Part shown: positions 39,869-49,500 of the stretch, in pieces
How positions within the stretch are numbered: the stretch's first letter is position 1
How the letters are laid out: each line of letters starts with the position of its first letter
DNA from: JSC-12 sp033764965
GTDB lineage: Bacteria > Cyanobacteriota > Cyanobacteriia > Leptolyngbyales > Leptolyngbyaceae
DNA length: 64,000 nt
Direction: 5' to 3'
Assembly (NCBI GenBank): GCA_033764965.1
Contig: JANRIN010000289.1
Coordinates: 1 to 64,000, forward strand
Translations under genes and position numbers: made by a program
Notes under the pieces: model-generated
The model's database searches: none
Seen by the model: only the letters and a program-made list of their open reading frames with translations
What the model was told of the DNA's origin: nothing

Positions 39869-41386
39869 CTATACGGTTGCCAGGAATGTTTTCTTGTACT
39901 CAGCGATCGCGCCCTTCAGAATCTCTTCCGCTTCGGCACTGAGTTCACGCTTTTCGCGGATCAATTCGCCGTACTTGGGTGTGCTGCTAGCCAGGTACTC
40001 CCGTAGTCCTTGCAGGTAACTCACAACCTTGTCTGTTGGAATGTCATCCAGGTAGCCATTAATTCCGGCATAGATTGCCGCAACTTGATCGCTCACAGAC
40101 AAAGGAGAGAATTGAGATTGCTTCAAAATTTCTCGCAGGCGCTGACCTCGTGCCAACTGATTTTGAGTAGCTTTGTCCAGGTCAGAAGCAAACTGAGCAA
40201 AAGCCTGCAAATCATCAAACTGAGCCAGTTCCAGCTTCACCTTACCTGCCACTTTCTTCATCGCTTTGGTTTGCGCTGCTGAACCCACGCGAGATACGGA
40301 AATACCTGCATTCACCGCCGGACGTAGACCAGAGTTGAACAGATCAGTAGACAAGAAGATTTGACCATCTGTAATTGAAATGACGTTCGTGGGAATGTAG
40401 GCAGAAACGTCACCAGCTTGAGTTTCCACGATCGGGAGAGCAGTCATACTACCACTGCCCAGTTCATCGTTCAACTTAGCAGCACGCTCCAACAAGCGGG
40501 AGTGGAGATAAAACACGTCTCCAGGATAAGCTTCACGACCGGGCGGACGACGTAGCAACAGCGACATTTGGCGATATGCCTGGGCTTGCTTCGAGAGGTC
40601 ATCATAAACTACTAGAGTGTGCTTGCCCTTATACATGAAGTACTCTGCCATTGATGCTCCCGTGTATGGAGCTAAGTACTGTAAGGAAGCAGGATCATTG
40701 GCATTGGCGGCAACGACGATCGTGTAATCTAATGCACCGCGTTCCCGCAGAACGTTAACAATGTTGGCAACAGTCGATGCTTTCTGCCCAACTGCCACGT
40801 ACACGCAAATCACATTCTCAGTCTTCTGGTTCAGGATGGTGTCGATCGCGATTGCAGTTTTTCCGGTTTGACGGTCGCCAATAATCAGTTCTCGCTGCCC
40901 ACGTCCAATGGGAATCATGGAGTCGATCGCAGTGATACCCGTTTGCATTGGTTCACACACTGACTTCCGAGCAATGATGCCAGGAGCCATCGATTCCAAC
41001 AGTCGAGTTTCCGACGTTTGGATGTCTCCCTTACCGTCAATCGGACGACCCAACGCATCCACAACGCGACCAATCAGCGCATCACCAACAGGAACCTGGG
41101 CAATGCGTCCAGTTGCCTTCACTGAACTACCTTCTTCGATGCCGCGTCCATCGCTCATCAAAACGGCACCAACATCGTCTTCTTCCAGGTTTAGAGCAAT
41201 CCCGATGGAGCCATCTTCAAACTCCAACAGTTCACTCGCCATTGCTTTTTCCAAGCCGTAGATCCGGGCAATCCCATCACCGACCTGTAGAACAGTTCCC
41301 ACATTAGACGCTTTTACGTCCTGGTCATACTGTTCAATCTGTTGCCGGATAATGCTACTAATCTCGTCAGGACGAATACTTACCAT
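39869..41386 (-). CDS. atpA: ATP synthase F1 subunit alpha
   Basis: 505 residues. The non-catalytic nucleotide-binding subunit that forms the alpha3-beta3 ring. Walker A GDRQTGKTA (about 171-179), LIIGDRQTGK context, VVYDDLSKQAQAYR and the arginine-finger region ISVSRVGSAAQ are all present. Normal length. It lies between atpH and atpC in the conserved cyanobacterial order; the beta and epsilon genes are elsewhere, as expected for cyanobacteria. Confidence 0.98.
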   Translation of the reverse strand: MVSIRPDEISSIIRQQIEQYDQDVKASNVGTVLQVGDGIARIYGLEKAMASELLEFEDGSIGIALNLEEDDVGAVLMSDGRGIEEGSSVKATGRIAQVPVGDALIGRVVDALGRPIDGKGDIQTSETRLLESMAPGIIARKSVCEPMQTGITAIDSMIPIGRGQRELIIGDRQTGKTAIAIDTILNQKTENVICVYVAVGQKASTVANIVNVLRERGALDYTIVVAANANDPASLQYLAPYTGASMAEYFMYKGKHTLVVYDDLSKQAQAYRQMSLLLRRPPGREAYPGDVFYLHSRLLERAAKLNDELGSGSMTALPIVETQAGDVSAYIPTNVISITDGQIFLSTDLFNSGLRPAVNAGISVSRVGSAAQTKAMKKVAGKVKLELAQFDDLQAFAQFASDLDKATQNQLARGQRLREILKQSQFSPLSVSDQVAAIYAGINGYLDDIPTDKVVSYLQGLREYLASSTPKYGELIREKRELSAEAEEILKGAIAEYKKTFLATV

Positions 41387-41460
41387 AGAGTTACTCTCTC
41401 AAAGGGTGAACGAGGGGTTGAGCTTTTTGCAGGTGATTGTTACAAAACTCTCAGAATCGA

Positions 41461-42021
41461 TTATGCGGCACTGCTCAAACGCAGAGAAATTCGGCGCAAC
41501 TGTCCTTTTAAGCTGGCATCAATGACCTGGGAACCAATCTTGATGATGACACCTCCAATCAAGTCGGGATCCAGTTTGGTTTCAAGTTCGACACTGCGAG
41601 CACCCGTCATTGCCATCACTTTCTCTTGCAGCGATCGTCTCTGATCGTCAGTCAACTCGCTGACCGTCGTGATTTCAGCCAAAACAGTTTGGTTCAGTTT
41701 ACGCAGCAGAGCTTGGAATTGCTTGCAAATGCCTTCGAGTAACACGATGCGACGACGATCGACCAGCACCAGCAAGAAATTTTTAGTGTAAGGATGAACA
41801 CCGTCTCCCAACACTCTACTGAGTACCGCCTTTTTGTCTTCTGCTTTGAAAACTGGACTCGCCAGAAACTCCCGCAAGTCTTGCGACTCTTTGAGTGTGC
41901 TGAGGATAGAGTTCATATCCTGCCCAATCTGCTCCACGGTGTCACTACTCTGAGCGACAGAAAGCAATGCTTGAGCGTACCGCTGCAAGATTTCTCCGGT
42001 GACGTTGCTACCATCCTTCAT
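41461..42021 (-). CDS. atpH: ATP synthase F1 subunit delta
   Basis: 186 residues, the OSCP-like cap that joins the peripheral stalk (b, b') to the F1 head. The helical N-terminal domain starts EILQRYAQALLSVAQ, and the C-terminal part has the family block VVSELTDDQRRSLQEKV and KLDPDLIGGVIIKIG. Its ATG overlaps the atpF stop in an ATGA arrangement (42018-42021), which implies translational coupling. Some databases use atpD for this gene. Confidence 0.96.
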   Translation of the reverse strand: MKDGSNVTGEILQRYAQALLSVAQSSDTVEQIGQDMNSILSTLKESQDLREFLASPVFKAEDKKAVLSRVLGDGVHPYTKNFLLVLVDRRRIVLLEGICKQFQALLRKLNQTVLAEITTVSELTDDQRRSLQEKVMAMTGARSVELETKLDPDLIGGVIIKIGSQVIDASLKGQLRRISLRLSSAA

Positions 42022-42572
42022 GAAGCACCTCCTAGCATTGCAATACTGCGATCAATGATGCCTCGCTGCACATCGTCGTTCAAATGAGACGGCAATTCTG
42101 CTTCCGCTTTTTGGAGAGCTAGAGCCGTCACGCGCTGCCGCAGTTCAGCGATCGCTCGCGCCCGTTCAGTATCCACATCTTGAGACACTGACTCACGTAA
42201 ACGCTGAATATCCTGCTCAGATTGCTCCAAAATTGCGGCTTTCGCTGCTGCCGCTCGCTCTTCAGAAGCGGCTCGAATACGGGTAGCCTCCTGTTGAGCT
42301 TGTGCCAGCTTTTGCTGCTCCTCTGCCAGAGCCGCTGCTGCCTGTTGCCTGCGCTCTTCCGCTTCCTTAATAGCAGCCTCGATCGCCGATCGCCGATCGC
42401 CCAGTGCTTTTCCCAGGAATCCACGACCAAAGTAAATGACAACGCCAATTACGATGGTGAGGTTTACCAGATTAGTTTCCAGGATGTCAAAGTTTAAGCC
42501 AAATCCACCACCCTCAGAAGCTTCTACACCGGCTTCTGCGACTAGCCATACAAAATTTCCTAACATACTCAT
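42018..42572 (-). CDS. atpF: ATP synthase F0 subunit b
   Basis: About 184 residues, part of the peripheral stalk. GGGFGLNFDILETNLVNLTI leads into the single membrane helix (VIGVVIYFGRGFLG). A long charged helix follows (EERRQQAAAALAEEQQKLAQ and on) that dimerises with b'. The frame is open to a TTG at 42608, but the ATG at 42572 (MSMLGNFVWL) matches the length of other cyanobacterial b subunits; ATG 42566 is also possible. Overlaps atpH by four bases. Confidence 0.95.
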   Translation of the reverse strand: MSMLGNFVWLVAEAGVEASEGGGFGLNFDILETNLVNLTIVIGVVIYFGRGFLGKALGDRRSAIEAAIKEAEERRQQAAAALAEEQQKLAQAQQEATRIRAASEERAAAAKAAILEQSEQDIQRLRESVSQDVDTERARAIAELRQRVTALALQKAEAELPSHLNDDVQRGIIDRSIAMLGGAS

Positions 42573-42649
42573 AACTGCGCCGCTTCCATCTTGCTCTTGT
42601 GCTGCCAACTCCCAACCAGTAACGCCAAACTCATTCGTCTAGGACGCTC

Positions 42650-43075
42650 TCAAACTTGTACGCCCAACAACTTGCCTAGAATTTGGCGACTCAGGGAGTC
42701 AACCTCTTGCTCCAAAGCACTCATCGCTTCTTGCTTTTGCCGGTCAAGCTCTTTCTGTGCTTGCTCACGCTGCAACCGAGCCTGTTCCTGCGCTTCAGCA
42801 ATTTTGGTGGCTACGATTTTTTGTGCCTCAGCCTGTGCCGCCGCAATCACCGATTGAGATTGGCGACGGGTTTCTGCCAATTCGTCCTGGTACTGTTTTG
42901 CTAGATTTTCGGCTTTTGATAACCGCTCCTGAGCTTCCACTTGATTACGACGGATGTAATCACTCCGCTCATCAATAGCTTTCATCAAAGGCTTGAAGAA
43001 AACAGCGTTTAAGATCGCAACCAGAATTAAGAATTGCACTGCCATCAACGGCAACGTTGCATCAAAATCAAACAT
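42650..43075 (-). CDS. atpG: ATP synthase F0 subunit b'
   Basis: 141 residues. FDFDATLPLMAVQFLILVAI gives the N-terminal membrane helix, then PLMKAIDERSDYIRRNQ and a long amphipathic helix pair with atpF. The presence of b and b' as separate genes is typical of photosynthetic organisms. The gene name varies between databases (atpG, atpF2). It lies between atpE and atpF. Confidence 0.95.
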   Translation of the reverse strand: MFDFDATLPLMAVQFLILVAILNAVFFKPLMKAIDERSDYIRRNQVEAQERLSKAENLAKQYQDELAETRRQSQSVIAAAQAEAQKIVATKIAEAQEQARLQREQAQKELDRQKQEAMSALEQEVDSLSRQILGKLLGVQV

Positions 43076-43183
43076 GATTAACTCTCATCAACTGCGATCG
43101 CAGCGTTCTGTAGTGAGTAACGTTACAAGTTCGTTGCAAGGCGATAGCCCCGCTCACACAACTCAACTTTTAGACTTCAGGGC

Positions 43184-43211
43184 AGGTAGGGAATCGAACA
43201 AATCCCTACCT
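43184..43211 (-). promoter_or_regulatory. Hairpin in the atpE-atpG spacer
   Basis: AGGTAGGGA (43184-43192) pairs perfectly with TCCCTACCT (43203-43211), 10-nt loop. It lies 20 bp after the atpE stop within the operon. There is no T-run. A 3' hairpin behind the c-subunit gene could stabilise atpE mRNA or partly end transcription, which suits the need for many more c than b' copies. This role is inferred. Confidence 0.6.
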
Positions 43212-43231
43212 AAATCTGAGTCTTGAACCAA

Positions 43232-43477
43232 CTACGCAAAGGGGTTGGCAAACAGCAATACCAGTGCGATAACCAGACCATAGATTGTCAAAGACTCCAT
43301 AAACGCCAGAGTCAGAAGCAGGGTACCGCGAATTTTGCCTTCTGCTTCGGGTTGGCGGGCAATCCCTTCGACCGCAGATCCAGACGCATTCCCTTGACCA
43401 ATACCAGGACCAATTGCAGCCAGACCAATTGCCAAAGCAGCAGCTAGAACAGAAGCAGAAGCAATCATTGGATTCAT
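43232..43477 (-). CDS. atpE: ATP synthase F0 subunit c
   Basis: 81 residues forming a two-helix hairpin, the proton-carrying rotor ring subunit. Helix 1 has GLAAIGPGIGQGNASGSA, the polar loop is RQPEAEG (41-47), and helix 2 carries the proton-binding Glu61 in FMESLTIYG. The glycine-rich helix 1 pattern GxGxGxA is intact. Chloroplasts call this gene atpH. Confidence 0.98.
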   Translation of the reverse strand: MNPMIASASVLAAALAIGLAAIGPGIGQGNASGSAVEGIARQPEAEGKIRGTLLLTLAFMESLTIYGLVIALVLLFANPFA

Positions 43478-43629
43478 GGTGAAGTTTCCTCTAACTCAAT
43501 GGACAAACAAGAACTTGCAACTTTATAAACTTGGGAAATCCCGGACTACTAACTTCAGTTAGCAATTTAGAGCAACAGCTTTTCAGGCGGAAAACCTGAA
43601 CCTTTCATAAAGGGCGCGACGAAGCTTGA

Positions 43630-44379
43630 TTAATGTTCCTCGTGCTCTTCCCCGTGCCCTTCCAGTGCCTCATGAATATACGCCCCAGCCAGTGTTGAGA
43701 AGACGAGTGCCTGAATAGCACTTGTAAACAAGCCCAACAACATCACAGGTAGCGGCACAAACAGAGGAACCAGGAGCACCAACACTGCCACAACCAACTC
43801 ATCCGCTAAGATGTTTCCAAAAAGTCGGAAACTCAGGGAAAGCGGCTTGGTGAAGTCTTCCAGGATAGCGATCGGTAGTAGTACCGGCGTTGGCTGAATA
43901 TACTTGCCAAAGTAACCCAACCCCTTCTTGCGGAAGCCCGCATAGAAATACGCCAACGAAACCAACAGAGCCAACGCAACGGTTGTGTTGATATCATTAG
44001 TAGGCGCGGCTAGCTCACCTTCTGGAAGCTTAATCAACTTCCAGGGCACCAGGGCACCAGACCAATTTGAGACAAAAATAAACAGGAAAAGTGTACCGAT
44101 AAACGGTAACCAGGGACGATATTCCTTCTCGCCAAGCTGGTTCCTTGCGATTTCCCGAACGAATTCAAAGGCGTATTCCATCAAGTTCTGGATACCTTGA
44201 GGAATGCGCTGAATATTACGGGTTGCAAGCAAAGACGCAATCACTAAAATGGCAATTACGATCCAGGACACGATAAACACTTGTCCATGAACTTTAAGAC
44301 CGCCAAGTTGCCAATAAAAGTGATGACCAACTTCGAGGCTGGCAAGAGGGAGTGATGGAATACTGAGAAAACTTAGCAT
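43630..44379 (-). CDS. atpB: ATP synthase F0 subunit a
   Basis: 249 residues with about five membrane helices, forming the proton half-channels against the c-ring. The essential Arg lies in LSLSFRLFGN. QNLMEYAFEFVREIARNQLG and FTSAIQALVFSTLAGAYI are family blocks. The C-terminus is acidic (GHGEEHEEH). Second gene of the operon after atpI. Length normal for cyanobacteria. Confidence 0.97.
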   Translation of the reverse strand: MLSFLSIPSLPLASLEVGHHFYWQLGGLKVHGQVFIVSWIVIAILVIASLLATRNIQRIPQGIQNLMEYAFEFVREIARNQLGEKEYRPWLPFIGTLFLFIFVSNWSGALVPWKLIKLPEGELAAPTNDINTTVALALLVSLAYFYAGFRKKGLGYFGKYIQPTPVLLPIAILEDFTKPLSLSFRLFGNILADELVVAVLVLLVPLFVPLPVMLLGLFTSAIQALVFSTLAGAYIHEALEGHGEEHEEH

Positions 44380-44438
44380 TGGACTCAGATGGTTTTCCCA
44401 AACTGTTCAGGGCATTAGAAACAGTCAACACAGACCAA

Positions 44439-44843
44439 CTAACGAGAGTCGGTAGGCATGAGGCTGCGAAACATATAAATGAGCAAGGTGCCTTTGTAAG
44501 TCAGGAAACCCAAAAAAACGGGTAACACATGTAACTGATTCCACTGGGTTGCTACTATAATCAACCCAACAAAAATTGCTATATGAGATTTCCCAATCCG
44601 GCTTTTTTGCTTACCAAGCTGCTCAACGTTTCTAGCCAATACCTTCAAGTAAACCACACCTGTGCACGCTCCTAGTAAATAATTCAGAGCAATGTTAGTT
44701 GAGTAGAAGTACCAAACGAATACAAAAATGATGCCTATGAGTGCCAACGTGATCAATAACAGTTCACGCTGCAACTCATAGAATTCCTGCATGGAGTTGC
44801 TGGATTCTGGCAACACGGTTTCTGGATTTGGCGCTTCTCTCAT
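44439..44843 (-). CDS. atpI: ATP synthase subunit I (assembly factor)
   Basis: 134 residues, four membrane segments. First gene of the operon, 59 bp before atpB. AtpI helps assemble the c-ring. The weakly conserved sequence (NYLLGACTGVVYLKVLARNV, VGLIIVATQWNQLHVLPVFL) together with position makes the call secure. ATG at 44843. Confidence 0.9.
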   Translation of the reverse strand: MREAPNPETVLPESSNSMQEFYELQRELLLITLALIGIIFVFVWYFYSTNIALNYLLGACTGVVYLKVLARNVEQLGKQKSRIGKSHIAIFVGLIIVATQWNQLHVLPVFLGFLTYKGTLLIYMFRSLMPTDSR

Positions 44844-44973
44844 CTTGCAAGTGCAGAATGCAAAAGGTTGCTGCTAGCCTTGCTCAACAATCTCCCTAAA
44901 GCTTTGAGCCTCTGGGTTTGATCGCCTTCAAGACCAACAGTGATCATATCACGCAAGGTAATAATACTTAACG

Positions 44974-46176
44974 TCAACTTGGGGTTAGCAAAATTAGTCG
45001 GTGGTTCAGAAGGGAGCGGATGGACTCGATCGACAACGCAAGCTCCGTCAGAATTGCTTGAACTGTCTGTTGCGGGCTTTGATTCGCCTCGCATCGTTGT
45101 AGGAGTTGAAATTCATCTGGAGAGAGATGAACGATCTGATAGTCTTCGTTGAATAAAACCTGGTTTGGATAGCCATCGATACAAGGATTGCGCTCTGGAA
45201 TTGCCGCCAGCAAGTCGCCATCATTCGACCAATCATGCCGAGGCAGGGGCGGACGACCGAGGAAAAATTCATAATGGGTAACGGCTTCTGGATTCAATAA
45301 CTCAATCAACCGATATCGCTCTCGATCGCTCAACCCATTCGCCCGTTGCATCAAAGCTGAGTCTTTCCCCAGCAATGGTTCTAACTGCCACGATCGCGGG
45401 TTAGAAAACCCAATAAATTCCAACCCAGAGGCATCGATCAACTCAAACAAAGGGTCGATCGTGTAATCGATTTCTTGAGGGTGGACATACATATCGGCAA
45501 AGTTTTCATCGCGCTGATTTTCTAGCGCCCACCGTTCTTTTTCTCGCTGCACCAGACGGTTTTTTTCTGGCAAAGCTGCAAAAATTTGACGACCAACTTT
45601 CACCCCATCCTGGTAATCTCCCTGCTTGCTGCCTTGCAGGAGTGCGATCGCTTGCTGCATCAGTTGGATTTCCCAACGCCCCAGAGCGGCATAAACAAAA
45701 ATGTGTATAATCCCGCCTGGAGCCAGTTTGGTCGCCAGCTTTTGGATGCCACCGATCGGATCTGAGGTGTGGTGTAGCACTCCAACGCAGTTAATCAGGT
45801 CAAACTCTCCCGGCAGTTGTTCAACGTCAAATAGACTCAGGTGATGAAACGTTACGCGATCGGCTCCTGACCTCTGGCAGCGCTCCTTGGCAACGGCTAA
45901 TGCTCCTGCACTGAGGTCAATCCCCACCACCTCAGCTTGGGAATTTAAATGAACTAAGTATTCCGTCCCCACGCCCGTCCCACACCCCGCATCGAGAATA
46001 CGAATATTTGCCCTCTCTGGTTTGCGCCCAGTACAGAAGCTATAAGCGCTCAACCAATTCCAGCGCCAGTTGTAGCCTGGAGGTGGTTCATCCAGCAAAG
46101 GCTCCGGCGGGAAAGGATAAGTATCGTAAAGTTTAGCAACAGCAGCACTAACGACCAGTGGATCTGACTCTGACAT
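44974..46176 (-). CDS. SAM-dependent methyltransferase
   Basis: 400 residues. The N-terminal piece AVAKLYDTYPFPPEPLL is followed by a class I core: motif I ILDAGCGTGVGTEYLV, acidic residue in VVGIDLSAGAL, and DLINCVGVLHHTSDP. The C-terminal 150 residues form an extra domain of unknown fold (HYEFFLGRPPLPRHDW). Such proteins are widespread in cyanobacteria, substrate unknown. It lies 130 bp upstream of atpI on the same strand and is divergent from apcE. Confidence 0.8.
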   Translation of the reverse strand: MSESDPLVVSAAVAKLYDTYPFPPEPLLDEPPPGYNWRWNWLSAYSFCTGRKPERANIRILDAGCGTGVGTEYLVHLNSQAEVVGIDLSAGALAVAKERCQRSGADRVTFHHLSLFDVEQLPGEFDLINCVGVLHHTSDPIGGIQKLATKLAPGGIIHIFVYAALGRWEIQLMQQAIALLQGSKQGDYQDGVKVGRQIFAALPEKNRLVQREKERWALENQRDENFADMYVHPQEIDYTIDPLFELIDASGLEFIGFSNPRSWQLEPLLGKDSALMQRANGLSDRERYRLIELLNPEAVTHYEFFLGRPPLPRHDWSNDGDLLAAIPERNPCIDGYPNQVLFNEDYQIVHLSPDEFQLLQRCEANQSPQQTVQAILTELALSIESIRSLLNHRLILLTPS

Positions 46177-46548
46177 AGAAGAATTTTTTGATGAGTTTTG
46201 ACGGTGAGTTGAGAAAAGGCAAAGCGTAGCACAAAAATGTCCCCAAACGGTTTCCCGTCATGGCAAATGAGCTTTGTAACAAAACATTTCTGGTTTCTCA
46301 GCTAGGTTCCCCCGATCTACTATGATTTGTCGGTAAATCAAGCAAATTGGGTTCTACACACTTTTTAATAAAAAGATTGTCGGATCCGAATCGTTCTAAT
46401 CTAATTATTGGGCTGGTTGACCCTGCACCTTCGTCTTCAGGCTTTTACAGAAGGCATTTGGGGGATGAAGGATTCCAAATGGTTGGCAGGTGACACTTTG
46501 GTCAGATTTAACACAGTAAAAATCCGTAAAGGGAGCTTTTGAAATCCA
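46177..46548. other. Divergent regulatory region upstream of apcE
   Basis: About 370 bp without a gene. It should hold the apcE promoter and a long 5' leader plus the methyltransferase promoter. AGGGAG near 46530 is a candidate ribosome-binding site, though farther from the ATG (46549) than usual. I could not fix -35/-10 boxes with confidence. Confidence 0.4.
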
Positions 46549-49500
46549 ATGAGTGTTAAAGCAAGCGGTGGAAGCTCAGTTGCACGCCCAAACCTTTACC
46601 AAACTCTGGCAGTTTCGACCATTTCTCAGGCTGAACAACAAGACAGATTTCTGGGGAAAGGTGAACTTGATGAGTTATCAACCTATTTCAGTTCTGGCTT
46701 AAAGCGCCTGGAAATTGCCGAAACGCTCACTCGCAATTCCGACATTATTGTGTCACGGGCTGCCAACAGTATTTTTACAGGTGGTTCTCCAATGGCGTTT
46801 TTGGAGAAGCCAACCGAAGCCCCTGTGATGACAATGGGCGGCATGGTGATGACGACTCAGGAAGGAATGAAGCTGGGGACTGTTACCTACGCGGATACGA
46901 AGAGTGGTCCGGGCTTTTTAGATGGGTTGCGATCGATTTTTGTGGGCACGTCTGACAGCGGTCCGACTCCGGCTGGGTTTAGACCGATCAACATTGCCCG
47001 CTATGGTCCCAGCAATATGCAGAAGTCGTTGCGTGACTTGAGCTGGTTCCTGCGCTACACCACCTACGCGATCGTGGCTGGCGACCCCAACATCATCGCT
47101 GTGAATACTCGTGGGTTGCGGGAAATTATTGAACAGGCGTGTTCCGGTGAGGCGACGATCGTTGCGCTGCAAAAAGTGAAAGCGGCTGCCCTGAGCTATT
47201 TCCGCAATGATACTGAAGCCGATACGATCGTGCGGCAGTACTTTGATGTATTGCTGACTGAATTTAGAGCGCCCACTCCGTCTGATAAGTTGCGCCAGCG
47301 CCCTTCTAACGATCTGCAAGGTTTGCAACTCCCTCAGATTTATTACAATGCCGCCGAGCGTCGCCCCAAGTATGCGATGAAGCCTGGTTTGTCTGCTTCT
47401 GAAAAGAATGAAGTTGTCAAAGCAGCCTACCGCCAAGTGTTTGAGCGAGACATTACCCGTGCTTACTCGTTGGGAATTTCTGACCTGGAATCCAAGGTCA
47501 AGAATGGCGAAATTTCCATGAAGGAGTTCATCCGTCGGTTGGCGAAGTCGCCGCTATACCGCAAGAACTTCTTTGAGCCTTACATTAATAGTCGCGCTCT
47601 GGAGTTGGCATTCCGTCATATCCTGGGTCGTGGTCCCAGTTCGCGAGAAGAGGTTCAGAAGTATTTCTCGATCGTGTCCAATGGCGGACTATCGGCATTG
47701 GTGGATGCCCTGGTGGATTCGAAGGAATACGCGGATTACTTTGGGGAAGAAACCGTTCCTTATCTGCGCGGTTTAGGGCAAGAAGCGCAAGAGTGCCGCA
47801 ACTGGGGTCCGCAGCAAGACTTGTTTAAGTACAGTGCTCCCTTCCGCAAGGTGCCTCAATTCATTACCACCTTTGCTGCTTACGACCAACCCTTGCCCGA
47901 TCAGCACGTTTACGGTTCTGGCAACGATCCCCTGGAAATTCAGTTTGGAGCCATCTTCCCGAAAGAGAAAAAAGATCCCAACACCAGCCCTGCTCCCTTC
48001 GGCAAAGATACTCGCCGGATTTTGATTAATCGCGGTCCGGGCATCAACAACCAGTTGAGCAACCCTGGTGCCCGTGGTGTGGCTCCAGGTTCTCTCGGTC
48101 CCAAGGTCTTCAAGCTAGATCAGATTCCTAGCTACACTGGAACCTTCTCCAGAAGAGGAGGCGACACTAAGGGAATCAGCGTCAAGTATGCTGAAAGCTC
48201 CACCCAAGCGGTGATTCGGGCTGCCTATCTGCAAGTCTTTGGACGGGATGTGTACGAAGGACAACGCCTCAAAGTAGACGAGATCAAGCTAGAAAATGGC
48301 GAGATCACGGTTCGCGAGTTTGTGCGGCGGTTGGCAAAATCCAATCTGTTCCGTAGCCTCTACTGGACATCTCTCTACGTCACAAAATCGGTTGAATACA
48401 TCCATCGTCGTTTGTTGGGTCGCCCAACCTACGGTCGGCAGGAAATCAACAGCTACTTTGATATCTCCGCCAAGAAAGGTTTCTACGCCTTGATCGATGC
48501 CCTGATCGATAGTGTGGAGTATGGCGAAACCTTTGGAGAAGATACGGTTCCCTACGAGCGTTACTTGACTCCTGGTGGCTTGGCGTTGCGGACGACTCGC
48601 CTGGGCGCGATCGCCGACAAGGGTGCCAAGGTTGTTAAGGAAGAGACTCCTCGCTTTGTGGAACTGGGTGCTGTCACCGGGATGCGAACGATCGCCGATA
48701 CGGATTTCCGTGTAAATCAGGGCGTTAGCAAAAAGCGGGAACAAACCAAGACCTTCAAGCTTACTCAAACTACCGATAAAGCAAATCTGCAAACGGTGAT
48801 TGGTGCGGCATATCGTCAAGTCTTTGAACGAGATATTGCGCCTTACATTGTTAAGAACGACTTCACGGAACTGGAAAGTAAGCTCGGAAACGGCGAGATT
48901 ACTGTCAAAGAGTTTGTTCAAGGCTTGGGAATCTCTAGCTTATACATTAAGGAGTTCTACACGCCCTACCCCAACACGAAAGTGATTGAGTTAGGAACGA
49001 AGCACTTCCTCGGTCGCGCGCCTCTAGACCAACCTGAAATCCGCAAGTATAACCAGATTCTTGCAACGGAAGGATTGCGGGGTTTCATCAGTGCGATGGT
49101 GGATAGTGCCGAGTACGCTCAGGCATTTGGAGAGGATACGGTTCCATTCAATCGTTACCTGACTTTACCTGCGGCTAACTTCCCCAACACCCAAAAGCTC
49201 TATAACACCCTGACTAAGCAGAACAAGGATCTTGTTGTTCCCAGCTTTGAGCCAGTGAAGCCGAAGATGGATGCGATGAAGATGCCTCTCATGGGCAAGG
49301 CGATCGCTGACTTGGCGGCTCAAGCTCGTAAGCCCGATCTATCCAAGCCACGCTTCATCGAATTGGGACGCTCCTTCAGCAATGGAGACGGTCAATCCGT
49401 TGAAGTGGGTGTGGGTACTACTCGCCGCAAACCTGCTCGAATTTATCGCATGAATCCCGGCATGGCTCAAGCTGAGACGGAGTCCGTCCTCAATGCTATC

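Noticed and set aside
48289..48921. 210-codon minus-strand frame inside apcE
   Set aside because: Antisense to the linker repeats; composition mirrors their codon usage and no start signals are seen.
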